From: Mollicutes bacterium
Lineage (GTDB): Bacteria; Bacillota_I; Bacilli_A; RF39; UBA660
Reading direction: 5' to 3'
DNA length: 18,515 bases
Assembly (NCBI GenBank): GCA_003560455.1
Contig: PWIL01000151.1
Location: forward strand, 1 to 18,515
Shown: positions 16,084-18,515 of the stretch, piece after piece
Numbering within the stretch: the first letter of the stretch is position 1
Layout of the letters: the number at the start of each line of letters is the position of its first letter
Notes under the pieces: model-generated
Told to the model about the DNA's origin: nothing
Seen by the model: only the letters and a program-made list of their open reading frames with translations
Databases searched by the model: none
Program-made: the position numbers and the translations under genes

Positions 16084-16106
16084 ACTTGGGTAACCAAGTT
16101 TTTTTT
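16082..16106 (+). terminator. Terminator after the 15316 gene
   Basis: AAACTTGG (16082-16089) pairs with CCAAGTTT (16094-16101) around the stable tetraloop GTAA, with Ts to 16106. It overlaps the stop codon. As I see no promoter before the ABC genes, some readthrough here may supply them. Confidence 0.9.
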
Positions 16107-16126
16107 AATAAAAAAGGAGAAAAGAG

Positions 16127-17011
16127 ATGGCTGTAATTGAAATTAAAAATTTAACCAAAGATTATCAAAATAATCGGGGTGTTTTTGATGTTTCTTTTGA
16201 GGTTAAAAAAGGGGAAGTTTTTGGTTTTTTAGGTCCGAATGGAGCGGGAAAAACAACGACGATTAGAAATTTGATGGGCTTTATAAAACCAGATAAAGGA
16301 ACTTGTTTTATTAAAAAAACGGATTGTTTTACTAAGGCGGCTGAAATTCAAAAATATGTCGGTTATATTCCAGGAGAGATTGCTTTTGTTCCAGATATGA
16401 ATGGCCGGGAATTTATTGATTTTATGGCTGCTTATCGGGGAATCAAAGATTTGCAAAAAGCTGAACAATTGATTGCTTTTTTTGATTTAGATACTACTGG
16501 AAAAATAAAAAAAATGTCGAAAGGAACTAAGCAAAAATTAGGGATTGTTGTTGCCTTAATGCATGATCCAGAAATTTTAATTTTAGATGAACCGACTAGT
16601 GGTCTTGATCCATTAATGCAAAATAAGTTCGTTGAATTAATTAGAAATGAAAAAGAATTGGGAAAAACAATTTTATTATCTTCGCATATTTTTGAAGAAG
16701 TGGAAAAAATATGTTCGGTTGTTTCAATTATTAAAGATGGTAGAATTATGACGATTGATACAATTGCTAATTTAAAAAAAGAAAAAAAGTTTTTAATTAC
16801 TTTTCATAATAAAAAAGATCTTTTAAATTTTTGTCAGGAAAAATTAGAAATAATCAATCAAGATGAATATCAAGTAACAGTGTTAGTTAAAGATAAAATG
16901 AAAGATTTTATTGACATTTTATCTAAATATGAAGTTATTGATATTGAAACTGAAAAGCAGAGTTTAGAAAATATTTTCTTGAAATATTATGGGGGTAATG
17001 AAAATGTTTAA
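16127..17011 (+). CDS. ABC exporter ATP-binding protein
   Basis: Nucleotide-binding subunit of an ABC-2-type exporter. Motifs: Walker A GPNGAGKTT (36-44), Q-loop replaced by the region around VGYIPGEIAF (78-87), ABC signature in the variant form MSKGTKQKLGI (130-140), Walker B ILILDEPTSGLD (150-161) and the switch histidine in LLSSHIFEE (H187). All residues needed for ATP hydrolysis are there apart from a clear Q-loop glutamine, which I could not place. The C-terminal 80 residues are the usual regulatory extension of 294-300 aa exporter ATPases. ATG start after AAGGAGA (16114-16120). The end overlaps the permease gene by 8 bases. Substrate unknown (drug, peptide or lipid are common for this type). 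Confidence 0.95.
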   Translation: MAVIEIKNLTKDYQNNRGVFDVSFEVKKGEVFGFLGPNGAGKTTTIRNLMGFIKPDKGTCFIKKTDCFTKAAEIQKYVGYIPGEIAFVPDMNGREFIDFMAAYRGIKDLQKAEQLIAFFDLDTTGKIKKMSKGTKQKLGIVVALMHDPEILILDEPTSGLDPLMQNKFVELIRNEKELGKTILLSSHIFEEVEKICSVVSIIKDGRIMTIDTIANLKKEKKFLITFHNKKDLLNFCQEKLEIINQDEYQVTVLVKDKMKDFIDILSKYEVIDIETEKQSLENIFLKYYGGNENV

Positions 17012-17804
17012 TTGGCCGTTATATAAGCAAGGAATGAAATCATTTTGGAAAGTATCATTAATCTTTTTTGGGATTGTGACCATGTATATTACCATTGTTA
17101 TTTCTATTTTTGATCCAGAAATGTCTGGGATTTTAGAAGATTTTTATGAGATGATGCCTGAAATTATGGCGATGATGGGCATGGGTGGTGAAATTACTAG
17201 TTTAAATGCTTTTTTAGTTTCTTATTTGTATGGTTTTATTTTAGTAATTTTTCCAATGATATTTTTTATTATGATTGCCAATAATTTAGTTGTCGCTCAT
17301 ACTGATCGTGGTTCAATCGCCTATTTATTAGCAACGCCAAATGATCGGCAAAAAATAATTTTTACACAAGTAAAAGTATTGGGAACCTGGATTTGCTTAC
17401 TAGTTTTTTATGCAACTATTTTAATGTATGTTACTAGTCAATTAATGTTTCCTGGCGAGTTAGCTTTACGGGGCTTTTTGGCTTTAAATGTTGGTTTATT
17501 ACTTTTCCATCTAGCACTAGGCGGGATTGCTTTTTTAGTTTCATGTTTATTTAATGAGACAAGGCAAGCACTGTTAATTGGTGCTGGCTTGCCAGTTTTC
17601 TTTTTTATTATTCAAATGTTGGTTAATACTGGTGAGCAATTAGAAAATTTAAAGTATCTTACTTTGTTTACTTTATTTGATACATGGGGTTTAATTAATG
17701 GTGAAGTTACGGCTTATTATATGTTGGCGGGCTTATTTGGTTTAGCTATTATTTTATATGTTACTGCGTTTGCAGTGTTCAAAAAAAAGGATTTTTCGGT
17801 TTAG
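17004..17804 (+). CDS. ABC-2-type exporter permease
   Basis: A 266-residue membrane protein with six predicted helices at about 17-36, 69-95, 126-146, 158-183, 188-207 and 238-258. The cytoplasmic segment DRGSIAYLLATPNDRQKII (101-119) matches the coupling region typical of ABC-2 permeases ('G...yLL..P.sR..i'). A methionine-rich stretch (MMPEIMAMMGMGGE, 50-63) lies in the first outer loop. The ATG at 17004 is preferred because GGGGG (16991-16995) is eight bases before it; ATGs at 16989 and 16998 lie too close or upstream of that site. It pairs with the ATPase to form the exporter. Confidence 0.92.
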   Translation: MFNWPLYKQGMKSFWKVSLIFFGIVTMYITIVISIFDPEMSGILEDFYEMMPEIMAMMGMGGEITSLNAFLVSYLYGFILVIFPMIFFIMIANNLVVAHTDRGSIAYLLATPNDRQKIIFTQVKVLGTWICLLVFYATILMYVTSQLMFPGELALRGFLALNVGLLLFHLALGGIAFLVSCLFNETRQALLIGAGLPVFFFIIQMLVNTGEQLENLKYLTLFTLFDTWGLINGEVTAYYMLAGLFGLAIILYVTAFAVFKKKDFSV

Positions 17805-17817
17805 AAAAATCTTTTTT
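17781..17817 (+). terminator. Two-way terminator between permease and GatD-like gene
   Basis: AAAAAAGGATTTTT (within 17783-17796) pairs with AAAAATCTTTTTT (17805-17817) with one bulged G and loop CGGTTTAG. The A-run 17781-17788 serves as the T-run for the minus-strand gene and 17812-17817 for the plus strand. It overlaps both gene ends. Confidence 0.8.
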
Positions 17818-18478
17818 AAATTAAATTTTGATTGGTCATTTTTTGGTAATTTAAGTAAGCTGTTTCTTCAAATTCAAATTCAATTGGTTGAAACATGAAA
17901 AAGGGATCTTTGTATAAAATAATTTGTTTAACAAAATATTCTAGTAATAGGGGATTTTTAACTAAAATAGGACCGAAAAGTTTAGTGCCAAAAAAGTTTA
18001 AATAACGAATTCCTTCTGGGGAGTTTTTAAAAAAGGGATATTCATTGCTAATGATATCTTTTTTTTGATTTAAAAAACCAATGATTGGTTTGGCAATAAA
18101 TTCTGCTTCAAAGGCAACTTCACGGAAAAAGATGGCGACTTCTTTAGTCTGGTATTTGAAGATATTGATGCCATCCGGTCCAAATAATTCTAAGGCGTTG
18201 CCGGTGACAATAAAAAATTTATGTGATTCGATGGCTTCTTCAATTTGAGTTTGATATTTAAGAAAGTGTTTTTTGGCTATTTGTAAGTTTTGATCGGTGC
18301 CGCCACCAATGTAAAAAACATCATATTGGTCTGGTTCAATTTCATGAATTGTTGTTAATAAAATAATTTCAATCTGAATATTTTGTTTTTCTAATTGGTG
18401 TTTTAAAACTTTAATGTTGCCGTTTTCACCATTTAGATTTAATAAATCATAATAAAGATAGGCTATTTTTATTGTCAT
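17816..18478 (-). CDS. GatD-like glutamine amidotransferase homologue lacking catalytic residues
   Basis: GatD is the glutaminase partner of MurT; together they amidate the D-glutamate of lipid II. The 220-residue product aligns from memory along S. aureus GatD: YDLLNLNGENGNIKVLK (10-26), YDVFYIGGGTDQN (52-64), and SPEGIRYLNFFGTKLFGPILVKN (153-175). The nucleophile position, Cys94 in LTICGGYQFLG, is here VTGNALELFG, with Thr at residue 92. The catalytic His189 in TYLHGPILPKN is here TKLFGPILVKN, with Phe at 168. GFENH is GFLNQ. Release of ammonia from glutamine is therefore not expected. The fold core is kept, so it is probably an expressed non-enzymatic subunit or has a new role. ATG start after GCGAGG (minus strand, 18492-18487). 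Confidence 0.75.
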   Translation of the reverse strand: MTIKIAYLYYDLLNLNGENGNIKVLKHQLEKQNIQIEIILLTTIHEIEPDQYDVFYIGGGTDQNLQIAKKHFLKYQTQIEEAIESHKFFIVTGNALELFGPDGINIFKYQTKEVAIFFREVAFEAEFIAKPIIGFLNQKKDIISNEYPFFKNSPEGIRYLNFFGTKLFGPILVKNPLLLEYFVKQIILYKDPFFMFQPIEFEFEETAYLNYQKMTNQNLI

Positions 18479-18482
18479 TTGA

Positions 18483-18515
18483 TTAACCTCGCTTCTTTTT
18501 GATATTTCTTTTTGA
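18483..18515 (-). CDS. Possible 3' end of an upstream minus-strand gene (murT expected)
   Basis: On the minus strand a frame enters from the window edge and ends in a basic tail SKRNIKKKRG with TAA at 18485-18483, four bases before the GatD-like ATG. murT normally precedes gatD at such spacing, but eleven codons cannot identify it. Confidence 0.25.
   Translation of the reverse strand, partial: SKRNIKKKRG

Noticed and set aside
16229..16468. Minus-strand open frame opposite the ABC ATPase
   Set aside because: Antisense of the Walker A region of a clear gene; no independent support.

Overview
The window is AT-rich DNA that looks like a low-GC member of Bacillota/Mycoplasmatota: TAA-biased stops, purine-rich Shine-Dalgarno sites, TATAAT-type promoters, SpoVG, a DivIC-like protein, a LemA-like protein, a single-subunit DnaE and the rnr-smpB-ssrA cluster. 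I cannot name the genus. Nearly all of it is chromosomal core with short intergenic gaps. Every clear gene stops with TAA or TAG. The only in-frame TGA lies inside a gene (10393-10395), while about 29 tryptophans in the window use TGG.

Layout. Positions 1-1681 hold a C-terminal-only piece of a VirD4/TraG-type conjugation coupling protein and an unknown 211-residue protein, closed by a hairpin terminator; this looks like the edge or remnant of an integrative conjugative element. Positions 1719-4343 form one unit: a promoter, rmuC, a small tail-anchored protein, and a dolichol-phosphate-mannose-type glycosyltransferase fused to a GtrA domain, ended by a terminator that overlaps the last codons. 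Positions 4375-7419 are the trans-translation block: RNase R, SmpB and tmRNA, with a strong dedicated promoter for tmRNA and a terminator after it. These act together in ribosome rescue: tmRNA-SmpB tags stalled products and RNase R degrades the defective mRNA.

Positions 7467-10851 are accessory-looking: a membrane-anchored ankyrin protein, a cytosolic BspA-type leucine-rich-repeat protein, then a three-gene operon of two small unknown proteins and a divergent ThyX-like protein interrupted by the TGA. Positions 10886-12305 hold spoVG, a DivIC-like protein with an extra C-terminal membrane helix, and a convergent LemA-like gene whose stop codon overlaps that of the DivIC-like gene inside a shared hairpin. 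Positions 12351-15254 carry dnaE (replicative polymerase III alpha) transcribed divergently from the LemA-like gene. Positions 15284-17817 hold an unknown 255-residue protein and an ABC exporter (ATPase plus permease). The last gene, on the minus strand, is a homologue of GatD (lipid II amidation) that has lost both the catalytic cysteine and the catalytic histidine.

Main points of interest: the TGA-interrupted ThyX-like gene, the catalytically dead GatD, the truncated coupling protein, the DivIC-like protein with two membrane segments, and a recurrent extended -10 element TGnTATAAT in front of many genes. No CRISPR array, transposase, integrase or tRNA was seen.
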